Positions 22,219 to 32,865 are shown, numbered from the stretch's first letter. The stretch is 64,000 bases of DNA from Symsagittifera roscoffensis (GCF_963678635.1 NC_087064.1:46919346-46983345), one strand, 5' to 3'. Notes: generated by a model not told the origin, from the sequence alone. Numbers and translations: made by a program.

Positions 22219-22407
22219 ATGATACGAACCATTTTTAGTAGAACAGATATTTTTTTACTATTTGTAATTTTTATAACAATTCTATCATCCCTCATCTTGA
22301 CAATATGCAAATGTATAAAGAAAGCAATCATCACATTCGCCCTAGCAACAATCCTCCTAATTCTTTTTCTAGAAAAATACTATAATAAACATAAATTTTT
22401 CCACTAA
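22219..22407 (+). CDS. Small hydrophobic membrane protein (copy 2)
   Basis: 62 residues, differing from the copy at 10741 by F to I changes in the first hydrophobic segment (TDIFLLFVIFITILSS). Both predicted membrane segments, the CKCIKK turn and the overlap with the ATG-less frame are unchanged, so changes between copies keep the hydrophobic character. Confidence 0.5.
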   Translation: MIRTIFSRTDIFLLFVIFITILSSLILTICKCIKKAIITFALATILLILFLEKYYNKHKFFH

Positions 22408-23547
22408 AAGAATAAATAAAAAACCATCAAAAATTGCTAACCAACAATCACTCAGTCAGTCTTCACCGACATCATCCCAAGATAACCCAACACCATCTTC
22501 AACTACCCAAAACCTCCAAACATCCACACGAATTTCTTTTCAAGATAACCCATATACCTTTGAAGAACGACACGCTCGCTTATCCGAACCACTAGAACCA
22601 GTTCAACGACAAGCACCTCTAAGCGAACCAACATATAACTTATACCCAACACTACCACAAGAATTAAGTAGAATACGAAATCCTAGTCAAAACCAAAATA
22701 CAGTCGAAATAAATAGACAAATTATACATCCTCGACGAAACAGAAATTTTCAAACTCCCCGAGTTCATTTTGATATACCCCAATCCCCATCACAAAGTAC
22801 TCCAGAAAACCCCATCGGTATATTACCAGAAACCCCTACGCTTCTTTCACAACGTAGCACCTCAAGCCTACCCTCAGATTACTTAGGTTCAACACCAACA
22901 TCTGAACAAATACGTGAAAATCCCTTTAACCCTGCAAACCAAACATCACGACTACCATATTGGACAACACATTCATTCACACAAGGTGAACCCAATTTAA
23001 TCAATGATCCAATAGATATTTCTACGGATACAACAACATCCTCATCACTACCAGAAACATTATCACTACCATCAACACCATCAATCAGTCAGATTTCACC
23101 AACGCCTTTTAACTTCAATTTCACAAATAACCTCGACGCTAGATACCGAGAACAATCATCAACAAATATTCCTTTAAGATTTGACTGGAATACATTCACA
23201 GCACCTCCACCATTATTTGGACAACACCCAGAAAGTAACCGACTCCACAACTGGGCACTAAATAGACTACAATATAGACAAGACATTCACGAAGACATTC
23301 GTGATCATAACATCCAACTACTCCAACAAAATAGTCTACAATTAAAATTTGAAATCACGGTTAAATTAAACAACATTACTCAACATCCCTATCCATTAAA
23401 CCCACCAAATATAACAGCTCAATCCCTACCACCACCGTTTATAACAACTGAAGTGATATACAAATACGACAGATATACCAAAAAGACAATTGGTTACATC
23501 ACATTTTATAACCCATACTCAGGATTGTCATACACATGTATATTCTA
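22372..23547 (+). CDS. 391-codon Ser/Thr/Pro-rich frame with no ATG (copy 2)
   Basis: Same frame as 10894-12069: open from a TAG at 22369 to TAA at 23545-23547, still with no ATG and with the same 36-nt upstream and 12-nt downstream overlaps. The few substitutions seen (for example CGA>CGA-neutral sites, AAC>AAT, GGC>GGT, ATA>CTA in NIQILQQ) do not break the frame. See the copy-1 entry for composition and possible expression routes. Confidence 0.5.
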
Positions 23548-25956
23548 AAAATTTTATTTTTTCTCCAACTCCTTTTTCTAGTAACCTCCAATGAAAACAT
23601 AAACCCTTCCCCCCGCACAGGACCCCAAGATTTATTAGTAACACATTACGATTGTGAAGAAAACGAACAAAAAACACTACACAAATATGCAATAAATCAA
23701 GTATCACAATGCGAAACAGAACCACAAGCTATAGAAACTACAAATGTAATAGCGACACTTTATTCAAAAGCCCGAGCAACAACAGTTATAGGATATAAAT
23801 TCACAGCAACATTTTCTGAAAAGAAAGTACATTGTTCACAAGTCTCAAATGGAAATAAAAACCGACTTGACCACGAATCATTCTACCAGAGTAATATCGA
23901 ACGACTTTTACATCTCAATCCCGAAGATTGTAAAAACGAGTTACTAAGACTAAATATCACAAGAAATAAAAACACAGATAGAAAATTAGTATATTTCCAA
24001 GTTTTTGCAGATTCTGTACATCAAGCAGAACATGAAAGATATCAAGGACATATAAAACTAGATGAAAAATACCCATACAACGGCGCACACGGCAGATTAA
24101 CTTATGATATACACGATAAACACTGGATACCACACATTGGTATAAATGACCCATCAAACTGCAAAGCAGACACAAAAAATAAAGGATATCAAGAAATCAT
24201 GTTTTTCGATTGGAAAATACAACTCGAAAAAATACAACTCACACGCAATTTATCTGACAACACAATGATCTATCAAGGAATTAGATTACCTTGTAAAAAC
24301 GATCAAGGCTATTGTGACCCTACAACACGAACACAAGCAACAATTGTTTGGTTCCCCGAAGACACATGTACAACATTTCAAGTAGCAAAAATACACGCTC
24401 GTATGATAAAATTTCACGAAAAATATTTTATACAATCAATTCCATATGAACAAGTCCATCCATCACGAAAACAAAGTTCTAATTTTAGAAACATACACAA
24501 TATAGAAAATAAATTGACACGTTTTCAAATATATCAAGAAACAGAACTTGCATGTAAATACAGAAATCCACTTCACAAAACACAATACTCCGAGATATTA
24601 GTTGAATACGAAAAAGGATTCGACATGACCACTGGAAAAGTAAAAATCGACCCATACGCCACAGGTCACCCTATAAACGAAGGAACATCATATATACCAA
24701 TTGATTTTCAAAAAAGTAAAAGTCAACCTGGTGGACATCTAAAGCCCCATGACACTAGAAGCACACGTTTACAAGAACTATCACTAATGAATAGTACATA
24801 TTTGGGTAATATCCACTATGATATTCACCTAGATATGAAATTAGACTACACAATTAGCCGAATTTTTCAAGAAATGTCACTCTCTGAATTAGAAACACTT
24901 CACCAACTATGCGAATTAGAAAGGACACAAATCCTACAATCACTTGCACTAGCAGTATTAAAAATACCCTACGCAGGATATTTACTATCAGGAAATAGAT
25001 CAAATTTTTTAGACTACGAAGGAAACATTTTATGGTTTTATACATGTACCAAAAAAGTATCACCACTATATGTTTTTGAAGATAAACGATGCTATAAAAG
25101 AATCCCTATCTTTTATAAGAATAAAGTACATTTCGTTGACACACTTTCAAGACGAACCAATTTTTGGGATACCGCAGTCCCATGTGGATCAGAAAATAGC
25201 CACAATGTAGTTCAACTGAACCCTGATGAAGATAAATATTACCTTCTTACCCCATATCCCACATTAATGCAATCACTCAAAACATTTTCACCTGAAAGCA
25301 TAAGAGCTATTGCTCGAAACCCAAATATTGACCTACAATCAATTGGAATATATTCAAAATCCGATATCCAACATCACATTAGAACACAACAATTCCAAGA
25401 ATTATTAACACAAATGGACACTATACAAAGACAATCAATTGACCAAAACTTACGCAAACTTGCCGAAACCGCAGGGTTTGCAGATATTTATACACAAGAT
25501 TATAGCGGATATTTTAAAGACATTAAAGACTATATATATCTAAACGGTGAAAAATACAGACCACAAGATATTTCACCTATAAATATTTTTAGCTTTGTTA
25601 CACTAAAAAATGAAATTCTCGATTTTCTAGGATGGCCCTACTACATCTTAGAAAAATTGACTATTTTATACGCAATGTTTAACTTTATAGGATTTCTTTT
25701 TTCGCTTTTAAAAGGAATTTTTAATACATGCGCTATGCACACACAAGTAAATAGACAAGCAAGTGTAGCACGCATACTATTTGCAGGATTTTTTGGAATT
25801 TTTTCATCATCAATAAACAAAATTCTTTTAGACGCACAAATAAAAGAATACAACACAAAAATAGCAACAAGACAGAACACATACGACGAAGAACATAACA
25901 ATGTAGACATAACGCCTACAGCACCAAAGTTACCACCCCTACCACTTAACCCATAA
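23536..25956 (+). CDS. env: Envelope-like membrane glycoprotein (copy 2)
   Basis: Intact 806-residue frame with the same signal peptide, Cys-rich ectodomain, paired C-terminal hydrophobic segments and PTAP-containing tail as 12058-14478. About nine residue differences are visible, including K to E near residue 67, L to I at about 86, L to H at about 164, D to N near 238, I to T near 268, L to M near 289 and N to D near 435; none removes a Cys or a stop. Both copies therefore remain open over 2.4 kb although pol is broken, which may just reflect recency. Confidence 0.7.
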   Translation: MYILKILFFLQLLFLVTSNENINPSPRTGPQDLLVTHYDCEENEQKTLHKYAINQVSQCETEPQAIETTNVIATLYSKARATTVIGYKFTATFSEKKVHCSQVSNGNKNRLDHESFYQSNIERLLHLNPEDCKNELLRLNITRNKNTDRKLVYFQVFADSVHQAEHERYQGHIKLDEKYPYNGAHGRLTYDIHDKHWIPHIGINDPSNCKADTKNKGYQEIMFFDWKIQLEKIQLTRNLSDNTMIYQGIRLPCKNDQGYCDPTTRTQATIVWFPEDTCTTFQVAKIHARMIKFHEKYFIQSIPYEQVHPSRKQSSNFRNIHNIENKLTRFQIYQETELACKYRNPLHKTQYSEILVEYEKGFDMTTGKVKIDPYATGHPINEGTSYIPIDFQKSKSQPGGHLKPHDTRSTRLQELSLMNSTYLGNIHYDIHLDMKLDYTISRIFQEMSLSELETLHQLCELERTQILQSLALAVLKIPYAGYLLSGNRSNFLDYEGNILWFYTCTKKVSPLYVFEDKRCYKRIPIFYKNKVHFVDTLSRRTNFWDTAVPCGSENSHNVVQLNPDEDKYYLLTPYPTLMQSLKTFSPESIRAIARNPNIDLQSIGIYSKSDIQHHIRTQQFQELLTQMDTIQRQSIDQNLRKLAETAGFADIYTQDYSGYFKDIKDYIYLNGEKYRPQDISPINIFSFVTLKNEILDFLGWPYYILEKLTILYAMFNFIGFLFSLLKGIFNTCAMHTQVNRQASVARILFAGFFGIFSSSINKILLDAQIKEYNTKIATRQNTYDEEHNNVDITPTAPKLPPLPLNP

Positions 25957-26285
25957 CCATCCACTATCACTAGTCCCACGAAATTTTCGAAATTTAGCAA
26001 TAACACATAATCCAAATTTTAGACCAACCATATCACAAAGTCCCATTCAACATATAATGACACATCATTCACTAGATGAAAATACATATGAACAAATTAT
26101 AGAACAACCCCATACCACCGCTTTTCAGTCTCAAAATAATAATTTTTTTAGCCCACGATGAGCCGACAACTTGGATCCCTACACCGCTCAAATTCCCACC
26201 CACCAACCTCAACACTCCAATTACAATAATTCCACTTTTTGCTTTCCCGCCACCCGATTTCCAAACCAATAATGTAACATCAGGC

Positions 26286-27965
26286 ATGAATTCAGACACT
26301 AACTCACATATCTCAGTTTTATACTCCATTTCACAACTCAATAACCCAAATATTGAAACCCCTGATGAATTTGCAGACTCTGAACCATCTCCATCCAATA
26401 ATTTTCAAACCAACTCCTCAGTTTTTTCAAAACCCCCTTTTCAACCAATCCCACCAAATAACCCACTCCCATCCATTTCTACACCCTCTTATGCTTCACA
26501 AGTCACCCCAACCTACTCTTCATTTCATTCAGACCGATCATCCAATTCTCCAGATACTCCCCAAATCTCCCAGGAACTAGATAATTTTATCACCCTACAA
26601 CAACAACCCTTCCACTTTGAAAACCCCACTATAAACCAGATTTCATCCACAATAGAATCATCAAACCCACCTACCCCTACACCCTCTTCAGCTTATACCG
26701 CATCATTAGCACCATCATCCACATTCACCGAATCATCAAATAGCACTAATAGAGCTTATCGCACTTTCAAAAGAAAATTCCCGAATCATCCATTTCCAAC
26801 AAAACCAGGAACAGCCCGTGAATATATTAATCATCCAAATCACACTAACACGAAAGATTTTTTAGCAATCACCCTACCTTCATTTCCACAATATACTTTG
26901 AACACTCCTAACAACACTAACGACACACGTAATTTTGTAGATGAACAAGTTTTAATGCCTACACTTCATTGGACATCATATTATCATTTTACTAACCCCC
27001 TTTGCCTACCTTTATCTAATACTCACATAGATATAGAAAGAAATAAAGATATGCTATATCGACTCACCACACCACTAACACATAGACAATTTACTTATAT
27101 AGGATATAAAAAGTCACTAAAAACATACATTGCACCCCGAGCTAACGAATACACGCTAGAATATTACGATCACAACATCATCCGAGCTAACCAAGACCAA
27201 TTTTTAGATGATGACCGTTTCGCTAACCCACAAATCACAGAAAAATTTTTCATCAAAACACCATATGTATTTACACTCAATATATTTGATCGCAAATTCG
27301 ATCACATCATTTCTGAAGCACTAACCGACACACAATCTTACGAAAGTTTTAAAGAAAAATTTCAATTATTTTCACTAACCTTTCATTTCCTTGCACCACA
27401 CGAACGAGATTTGCACTGCTCACACGATATTATGTTACGCACTAAACAAACCCACACATATACATATTATCGCTTCATACAAAATCACTTTGATCTACAC
27501 ACTCCATCAAGACAACCACACCACCGTTTTCAATTTATTAACTCTAAATACACTTCACCATTTTTTCTTAACTTCACATATTGCATCAAAGATACTAACC
27601 TTCACGGTATTCTTCGCAATTATGATCCCATAACCCAAATGTATATTTTTTGTCCCATCACAAAGACCTTCAACGCAGAAGAATACAGACCCTTCCTTAT
27701 CCCACATGAATTTGTTCAACCTATAGAAATCCCAATATTAGAATTTATCCACAACACTAAATACAATCACAAATTATATAATCTCATCCAAAACACACCT
27801 TATGATTTTGCAGTTGGCACTGAAGAACTAAAAACCATTAAAGCACTTCAATTGCTTTGGCCACTGCTTCAAACTAAAAACATCATTCGCATACTAGCAA
27901 AATTACTAACTAACTCCGACATAAAACACGACATCTTCCCCCACGGTTTTTTCCCCGACGACTAA
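26286..27965 (+). CDS. Intact accessory protein downstream of env (copy 2), unrecognised family
   Basis: 559 residues from ATG 26286 to TAA 27963. Residues 1-200 are Ser/Pro/Thr/Asn-rich with short Pro runs (NPPTPTPSSAY) and look disordered, with a basic patch (RTFKRKFPNHPFP) near 160. Residues 200-559 look globular: DEQVLMPTLHWTSYYHF, LEYYDHNIIRANQDQFLDDD, LTFHFLAPHERDLHCSHD, NFTYCIKDTNLHGILRNYD. There is no signal peptide, membrane span or zinc motif. It follows env by about 330 bp and is followed immediately by CAG|GTAAGTAT. The role is unknown; position suggests a regulatory, structural or captured host-like protein. A remote-homology search would be decisive. Confidence 0.6.
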   Translation: MNSDTNSHISVLYSISQLNNPNIETPDEFADSEPSPSNNFQTNSSVFSKPPFQPIPPNNPLPSISTPSYASQVTPTYSSFHSDRSSNSPDTPQISQELDNFITLQQQPFHFENPTINQISSTIESSNPPTPTPSSAYTASLAPSSTFTESSNSTNRAYRTFKRKFPNHPFPTKPGTAREYINHPNHTNTKDFLAITLPSFPQYTLNTPNNTNDTRNFVDEQVLMPTLHWTSYYHFTNPLCLPLSNTHIDIERNKDMLYRLTTPLTHRQFTYIGYKKSLKTYIAPRANEYTLEYYDHNIIRANQDQFLDDDRFANPQITEKFFIKTPYVFTLNIFDRKFDHIISEALTDTQSYESFKEKFQLFSLTFHFLAPHERDLHCSHDIMLRTKQTHTYTYYRFIQNHFDLHTPSRQPHHRFQFINSKYTSPFFLNFTYCIKDTNLHGILRNYDPITQMYIFCPITKTFNAEEYRPFLIPHEFVQPIEIPILEFIHNTKYNHKLYNLIQNTPYDFAVGTEELKTIKALQLLWPLLQTKNIIRILAKLLTNSDIKHDIFPHGFFPDD

Positions 27966-27974
27966 CAGGTAAGT
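27966..27974 (+). promoter_or_regulatory. Consensus 5' splice site directly after the accessory gene (copy 2)
   Basis: Same CAG|GTAAGTAT context as 16488-16496; cut expected at 27968/27969. Confidence 0.5.
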
Positions 27975-29166
27975 ATATTTTATACATATTCTTAACTAAT
28001 AAATTCAAATTAAAAAACTAACCATTCTTTATCCATGTCTCATTTTGATTTTTAGTCTTCATCTCACGATCATCTGCAAAATACACAAAAGAAAAAGAAA
28101 AATTAGAAAACTTCTTCAAATTGTTCAAAAATCTAATAATCTTTTGCACCAGCTAAATTAAATAAAGTTCATACAAATGTAGTAAATTAATTTATAAATT
28201 ATTTCCCTAAAAGCAGTAATTCTAATAATGATGAAAATTTGTAACTTAATTTTTCCCCAAAACTAGCAGTAAAATTGAAATTCTATGTAGTAAATTGATA
28301 AGACGAAAATGCAGTACTAACGTTTTGATATTTCCATTCACTCGCACAAGAATTCTATCCATACTCGCACAGCTCGCCCACGAAGAATTGTTTAAATAAT
28401 GAATTTCAGTTTCAAGCTTTCACACTCAACAACTCTAACACACGATAACAAGTTTCAAACTTTCCTTTAACCCGGTTGGAAAGGAATTATATACTAAACA
28501 AAACTAACCAACGCAGCTTACTAAACACCACAACACATAGAATAACAGCATGACTAAGAAAAGGAAACCAACGGTACCCAAACCGGATTAGCCCAGTTTA
28601 AAACTGGATAATTAATTCTTTTGAAGACTATTATAAAGTCTAAGAAAGAAATAATAAAACACAAAAAAGTCGAAAGACAAACCCATACCAAAATCAATTT
28701 GATTTTTGAAAAAAGGACACAACCAACGAAACATAAGAAAAACCACAATAAACCCAACATAAAAAGTTATCACATAACAGGAACTCTCACAGAAACTGTA
28801 CGAAATCATACTCCCACTCCTGGCCTAACCCACCAGAGAGGACGTCCTGAGCATGCTCTATAGCCGGCCTAACCCACCGCTCTACATCCACGCTTTGTGA
28901 CCACACTTCTATTTTTAATAAGAGGTGAGTAACTCTTCAAAATAACCGAACTAAAACAAAAAGCTTTTGTGAAAACAACTAACCAAAATCATAATTAAAA
29001 CACCAAACTAATAAAAATTTTATAAAATGTAAATTACACCTTGCAGTATATAGATCAGCATACAACACCAAAGACGAACATCCAAAGACAAAATGACCCC
29101 ACTACACTCGAAAAAGAATGGCCAACCACAATCAATATGCCGCCCACAATCACAACTCAAAGGATT
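27975..29166 (+). other. 3' non-coding region of the first retroelement (copy 2)
   Basis: Equivalent to 16497-17688, with the polypurine run near 28088-28103 and GYAGTAAATT-like words at 28180-28320. The strongly A-rich composition fades toward 29166, the end of the duplicated unit. No gene supported. Confidence 0.4.
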
Positions 29167-29949
29167 TAGAGTACGACTTGTTTTCGCAGAAAAGGACTTC
29201 ATTGAACTAGACCAATGACCACCTCGATGTTCAAGTATACGTACAGATCCGAGTAACCAGGCATCCCCTCCACGCACAATCTCCACGCCATTCCCAGACT
29301 AGGTTGAACACAAAAGAAGTTCTCTACATGGAACAGAAAAACCTGTCATAGCCAACCATTCTGAAATCAGATTTGAGTTTGTTGCGAAAACCCAGTCGTT
29401 GTCATAAGAAGACACAACGATTGAACCTGGAACTTCTCTAACAAGAAAACCCAGAAGAAATATGATGTTCGCCAAATACCAACGTCCATCATCCATCCTT
29501 TGAATTGCAGAAAGACTATTCTAAAAAACTCTGTAAAACCCGGATGGGTGGAACCTGATCTAAACTACATTTTATGATTGGATAAATTAGATATTTTACC
29601 ACTGTAAAGTATTTAATATTAACCAATCATGATCCATCTAACTAACAACCCACTTATTTGTAAGTGCTGAAATTACTTGTAATTTCAGCACCAGAGAGAT
29701 TTGAATTTAACTTAGAAATTAGTTGCCTCTCCAAGAGAACTTCAGCAGCCGCAATAGACCAGTATACCCTAGATCTATTGAGCCTAGCAGAGACTAGTTA
29801 AACAACCTGAGACTAGAATAGTATAAGAGTAAGATTAGGATCGGTATTAGACTAAGAAGTTGCACGAATCTATCCGGCCGAAAATAAGATAGCGTGACGA
29901 GCAGACGGTGTACCCTATCCGAAATTACTCTATGAGTTAACCACCTCGG
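29167..29949 (+). other. Unique sequence right of the tandem duplication
   Basis: The sequence is less biased than the element. Minus-strand frames (29299-29496 and the adjacent stretch to 29168) are open and give protein-like strings, but no family or splice signals support them. It should contain the original continuation of the element (possibly its end) and then host DNA; I could not place the boundary. Confidence 0.3.
29664..29691. repeat. Perfect 12-bp inverted repeat with 4-base loop
   Basis: GTGCTGAAATTA at 29664-29675 and its exact complement TAATTTCAGCAC at 29680-29691 flank CTTG. It could fold as a stable RNA or cruciform hairpin. Function unknown; it may mark an element end or a terminator-like structure. 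Confidence 0.6.
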
Positions 29950-30135
29950 TCCTAACTCAGATTGTTCAAGTTGTCTGATTGATATGAAAATTAACATCCG
30001 GACTAATGAGATCATAGCAAACATATTTAGCGCTCCCATTTTCAAATCAACTGTATCTTTGTAGAACCATCTTGTGCAAAATAAACTTGATGCTCAGTAG
30101 AGGTGGGGGATGTGGAGTAAGAAAAGCCAAGCACA
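29950..30135. mobile_element. Diverged MITE, C-type interior
   Basis: The stretch containing TATGAAAATTAACATCCGGACTAATG-like sequence, then AGCAAACATATTTAG and finally AGGTGGGGGATG...AAAAGCC, aligns by eye with 38300-38429. The right end keeps a worn AAAAGCC terminus near 30135; the left end is not defined. Confidence 0.4.
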
Positions 30136-30321
30136 ACTTATAACAGCTTTTTCATAATGATTTTTGATGTTCTGGCTTTTTCCATTTTCTCTCTCTTATT
30201 TGAAAATCAGTTTTGAGAAACCATCTTGTCATAATCTTAATGCAATGAGTTTTATCACAGTGAAAAAACTAATTATTGTGTAAAAAAATTGTTTTTGATA
30301 CCTTACTACGTAACATCGCGC

Positions 30322-30488
30322 GGCTCTTTTCCAGTTTCCTCCCTTTCAAAATATCGATTTTATGTTTGTTTTACGTGTTATTACGGCTAAATGCGTAATG
30401 TTGCGCTGTAAAGTATGAAGAACAAATCTGTTCACGTTAAATAAGCTTTTCAAAATTGAATTTGAAAAGGGGGGACTGGAAAAGAGCC
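30322..30488. mobile_element. hAT-like MITE, family A (internally deleted)
   Basis: Termini GGCTCTTTTCCAGT and ACTGGAAAAGAGCC are inverted repeats. The flanks are perfect 8-bp direct repeats, CATCGCGC at 30314-30321 and 30489-30496, the target duplication size of hAT elements. The inside matches 35557-35771 but lacks about 50 bp after TCTGTTCACG. It has no coding capacity, so mobility would need a transposase supplied elsewhere. Confidence 0.8.
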
Positions 30489-30682
30489 CATCGCGCTTTT
30501 AGCCGTAAAAATATAAAACAACTATGGAAAAAGAACTTTTGAAATATGGGGGAGCCGATTTTTTAACTGTAAAATACTTGTGAGCGTGAACAAGTGAACA
30601 CAATCTTACAATCTTATAATCTTATTTCATATATGAGCAATTTTAATTTGTTTTTTTTTTGCTTACAGGGGGTTGGGAATTG

Positions 30683-31100
30683 TGGCTTTTTTCTACGCCC
30701 CCTCCATGCACTTCAAAAGTTACAATTTCTCAGCTGTCTTGCGTGTTATTATGGCCGAATTCGGGAAGCTTCGATGATGTAAAATATGAAGAACAAATTT
30801 GTTCATAACAGTTATTTTGTTCACCATGCAAAATTTCGGCTCTTTTCCAGTTTCCCACGCACCTCGTAAAATAACAAAACAAAGCTGTTCAAAAATTATT
30901 CACACGGCATTTTTCATGTAAAAATTTGTTCACCTGTTCACGCTGACACGGTTTTGATGCAGTTTATTTCATGAAAATTCATTTTCAATAAATTTTTTTG
31001 AAGTGAATTTCAGAAAAAAATCAAAGGGGAACTGAAAAAGAGCCAAATTATCAAATCACCATTATGATTTGATAAAAAAATGACCCAGACAAGTCAAAAT
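30683..31100. mobile_element. Diverged family-A MITE interrupted by a family-B MITE
   Basis: The left part (GGCTTTTTTCTACG at 30683 through TGTTCACCATGCAAAATTTC at 30837) is a worn family-A copy. Its interior is then cut by the B element at 30838-31044, after which AAATT and CATTATGA resume A-like sequence. The far end is unclear. Confidence 0.4.
30838..31044. mobile_element. hAT-like MITE, family B
   Basis: Termini GGCTCTTTTCCAGTTTCCC and GGGGAACTGAAAAAGAGCC. The inside carries TTGTTCACCTGTTCACGCTGAC, shared in reverse orientation with 33840-34058. Flanks AAAATTTC and AAATTATC are an imperfect 8-bp duplication. Confidence 0.65.
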
Positions 31101-31210
31101 TTCTACATACTGACTTTTACTTCTTTGTGTAAAGAATTTTTTTGTCACCATACTCGGTGCCCAGGTTTTGTTTCCATAGACCCTGGTACTGGTAAACAAC
31201 TCGCTCGTTA

Positions 31211-31410
31211 GGCTCCCCCCCCCCCACCACTACCTCACATCAGCATCATTTTTATGGTGTAACGCGGAGCTTCACAAGGTTAAACATGGAGACCAGATAT
31301 GTTTGTCATGGCCTAATTAGTTCGCATGCCAATTTTCGCAACATTCGGATGATGTGAACAAAATTTCACATCATAAAAATTTTGCAGGTGGGGGGAAAGG
31401 AAAAAGAGCC
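31211..31410. mobile_element. MITE, family C
   Basis: It begins GGCTCCCCCCCCC and ends GGGGGAAAGGAAAAAGAGCC. The interior (TGTTTGTCATGGCCTAATTAG) is the reverse complement of the 38229-38429 copy. The 8-bp flanks are only partly alike (GCTCGTTA and ACTCGCTA). Confidence 0.6.
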
Positions 31411-31752
31411 ACTCGCTACAACGTAAGAATGATGTTGAATGTTTAATGTGGGGGAGTAGACTCTTTTTGCCTTCCATTGCCACCTCCACTTTGCAGCAGC
31501 ATCAATTCAAACTAATTCAAACTAATTAAGCAAATTATTGACCTTAAATCACAGGCAAACAAAAATATGGCGCGATTTTGCGCGAGGCATGTTTTGTTTT
31601 CTATTAAAATTGTTCCAAAACGCGGTATATTTGATGTATAAAAATTGCAATTAAAATTAAAAGATTTAAATCAATATTGATCAAAAATAAAAATTCAAAA
31701 CTCATTTTTTTGTTTCAAAATTGTTTGACTTTCAAAAAAATTTATTAACGTC
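31411..31752 (+). promoter_or_regulatory. Upstream region of the cysteine-rich peptide gene, with TATA-like box
   Basis: TGTATAAAAATT at about 31634-31645 sits about 110 bp before the ATG at 31753, a reasonable TATA-to-start distance with a short 5' UTR. Otherwise AT-rich and featureless. The promoter is inferred from this match alone. Confidence 0.3.
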
Positions 31753-32010
31753 ATGACATCTTTCAAAGTTGTGCTTTGTGCATTTGCTCTGGTAGTGCTT
31801 TGTGAACACCTTTCAAGCGCAGCTCTTCCTCCTTGCTACCTTGATGGTTGCAAAAGCACTTGTTCTACTGGATGTGCCAACGGGACAATCTGTCGAACTA
31901 CTATAGAGTGGACTTGTCTGAAAAGTAATCTCCTCCCCGACCGTTTTTTCAACTGTGTCTGTGCCAGTCCTGAGGTTGGAACTAAAAAGCTGATTGACCC
32001 CAGTTGCTAA
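31753..32010 (+). CDS. Small secreted cysteine-rich peptide
   Basis: An 85-residue single-exon frame. Residues 1-23 form a typical signal peptide (basic-free start, hydrophobic VVLCAFALVVLCEHL, then SSAA cleavage context). The mature ~62 residues hold nine cysteines in short spacing (CYLDGC, KSTCSTGC, WTC, NCVC, final SC), suggesting disulfide cross-linking; the odd number leaves one free or used for dimerisation. The codon use is less AT-rich than the flanks. Such proteins include antimicrobial peptides, protease inhibitors, venom-type and cuticle/matrix proteins; nothing here decides among them. No intron signals are seen inside. It lies between MITEs with a TATA-like box upstream. Confidence 0.55.
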   Translation: MTSFKVVLCAFALVVLCEHLSSAALPPCYLDGCKSTCSTGCANGTICRTTIEWTCLKSNLLPDRFFNCVCASPEVGTKKLIDPSC

Positions 32011-32865
32011 AAGGTGAAGATGAAATTATGCTTTTTAACCAAGTGAATTTAATTATTATTCATAACTTTCTATCTGATGAGTTACTGGGTTAAGATGATT
32101 TTGAGAATAAGATGCGATCCTTGCCCCACGGAGGAAACCGCATCGACTAACATGCGTATAAATAAGTCAATGCGTATATAACTTAAAAACAAGCTTTCAG
32201 TTTAAGTGAGCTCTGGCACGTTTTCGATTTTACTTGTGTTAGTGATTTAGGTAGATAATGGGAATTGATCCAAGTGAACTAAGTGTCTTGTTTTCTGAGC
32301 TCTGCCGAATCCTTATAAGGACCTTCTTGCGCAACAGAATTTTAAAAAGCAGACCAAAAGGCGTTTTAGGAACTTAGGATAACTTAGACCCTCAAAAAGG
32401 TCCCCCTCAAAAATTTATTGTCGCCATTGGCGCCTTCAGAAAAATTAAGGTCAGTCCGCCAAAAAATAGTCGGAGCGCCAACCCCCCCGCCCCCCGTGCG
32501 ACCTAAATCCGCTACTGATTTAAGCCCTGAAAAAAATTGTTTTCCGATTATCCTTGTTCCATTACTTCCACACTATTTAGTAATAAACACCGCGGAATCG
32601 TCCGAATGATTGCAATGGAATCCACGGCATCGTGTTGATTCCACAAAACTTTTCTGATGGCGAAATTTCCCATTCAGCAACATTCTTATTTTTAACTTAC
32701 GTTAATTACGTTTATTGTTTCGACTTTCGATACGAAAGTAACGGAATATTTGTGCTCGGGATGGGTTTTTTTTTCTTCAGACAAATTTCACTTTTTAACT
32801 AACCATTTTTGACGGAATCATTCAAAAGGTTTTGTTGTGCTGAGCTTAGATTTGAAAAGATATTT

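Larger units (their letters stand above)
17689..29166 (+). repeat. Tandem duplication unit, copy 2 (11,478 bp)
   Basis: Second copy of the unit starting at 6205. It lacks Gag, protease and the first part of RT, so it depends on another copy for those. It ends at 29166, after which the sequence is unique and no longer strongly A-rich. Unlike copy 1 its RNase H and accessory frames are free of the copy-1 stop codons. Confidence 0.9.

Noticed and set aside
29020-29496. Minus-strand protein gene with signal-like start
   Set aside because: Frames are short, change register and one crosses the duplication boundary; no splice or family support.
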